Below are positions 14,119 to 14,240 of a stretch of DNA of 14,240 bases, in pieces; the first letter of the stretch is position 1; each line of letters starts with the position of its first letter. Source of the stretch: an uncultured Bacilli bacterium (GTDB lineage: Bacteria; Bacillota_I; Bacilli_A; RF39; UBA660); contig CAKOJO010000027.1 of the NCBI GenBank assembly GCA_934090595.1, forward strand, positions 1 to 14,240, in the 5' to 3' direction. The notes below the pieces were generated by a model. The model saw only the letters and a program-made list of their open reading frames with translations. It was not told the DNA's origin and did not search any database. Both the position numbers and the translations under genes were made by a program.

Positions 14119-14147
14119 ATTATACTATCTAAAAAAAAGAAAAGCAA
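14119..14147 (-). promoter_or_regulatory. Promoter of pcrA
   Basis: On the minus strand TTGCTT (14147-14142), a 17-bp spacer and a perfect TATAAT (14124-14119). The predicted start near 14112 leaves a leader of about 9 nt beginning at the GGTGAT ribosome binding site. No LexA-like CGAAC...GTTCG site is visible, although pcrA is damage-induced in some relatives. Confidence 0.6.
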
Positions 14148-14179
14148 ATTATTCAATAAAAAAAGGTTGTATAATTTTT

Positions 14180-14217
14180 AGTGTGTGTAATGTGTAAAGC
14201 ATTATATACACTTTTTT
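14180..14217 (+). repeat. Imperfect inverted repeat with T-run, plus-strand oriented
   Basis: AGTGTGTGTAATG (14180-14192) pairs with CATTATATACACT (14200-14212) around a 7-nt loop. All 13 positions pair on the plus strand, two as G·U. T at 14212-14217 follows. That is a terminator-like shape for a plus-strand transcript, yet no plus-strand gene is present upstream. Alternatives are a protein-binding site for the pcrA region or part of a leader of a gene beyond the window. The rest of 14104-14240 shows only the pcrA promoter. Confidence 0.4.
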
Positions 14218-14240
14218 ATAAAATAAAAGACATATAAACT

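Overview
The window is strongly AT-rich, and all twelve protein genes lie on the minus strand. Gene families, GGAGG-type ribosome binding sites, TTGACA/TATAAT-like promoters and U-tailed terminators all point to a low-GC member of the Bacillota. A small-genome, Mycoplasmatota-like or Erysipelotrichia/RF39-like gut lineage is possible, but that is a guess. Tryptophan is encoded by TGG wherever I checked. All twelve genes end in TAA or TAG, never TGA, but TGA is not read as Trp inside them. Everything below is described in the direction of transcription, right to left.

Region 1 (14240-11054): a short promoter leads into pcrA (DNA helicase), which abuts a sugar-phosphate-type nucleotidyltransferase. 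A minus-strand terminator follows. Region 2 (10972-9978): a self-contained cassette encodes an HTH-Fic protein (class II Fic with complete catalytic motif). It is driven by a consensus promoter bracketed by two identical palindromes that look like autoregulatory operators. Region 3 (9952-9781): a gene-free stretch that looks like a structured non-coding RNA, with an extended -10 promoter, two strong hairpins closed by a possible P1 stem (a three-way junction) and a clear intrinsic terminator. I recognise no known family. It could be a free sRNA, a processed fic 3' UTR, or the leader of comEB.

Region 4 (9717-9212): comEB (dCMP deaminase), with a terminator that appears to be built from its own last codons. 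Region 5 (9176-4797): priA under its own promoter, then ruvA-tdk-ruvB as a tight operon in which thymidine kinase separates the two Holliday-junction genes. ruvB also ends in a stop-overlapping terminator, directly followed by the next promoter. Region 6 (4795-113): the arginine deiminase operon arcA-arcB-arcC-yfcC. It takes arginine to citrulline and ammonia, then ornithine and carbamoyl phosphate, then ATP. The YfcC/DcuC-type permease is in the position expected for the arginine/ornithine exchanger.

Two themes stand out. Genome economy is extreme: Shine-Dalgarno sequences sit inside upstream stop regions, predicted leaders are about 10-20 nt, and terminators reuse coding sequence. There is also one candidate undescribed RNA next to a Fic cassette.
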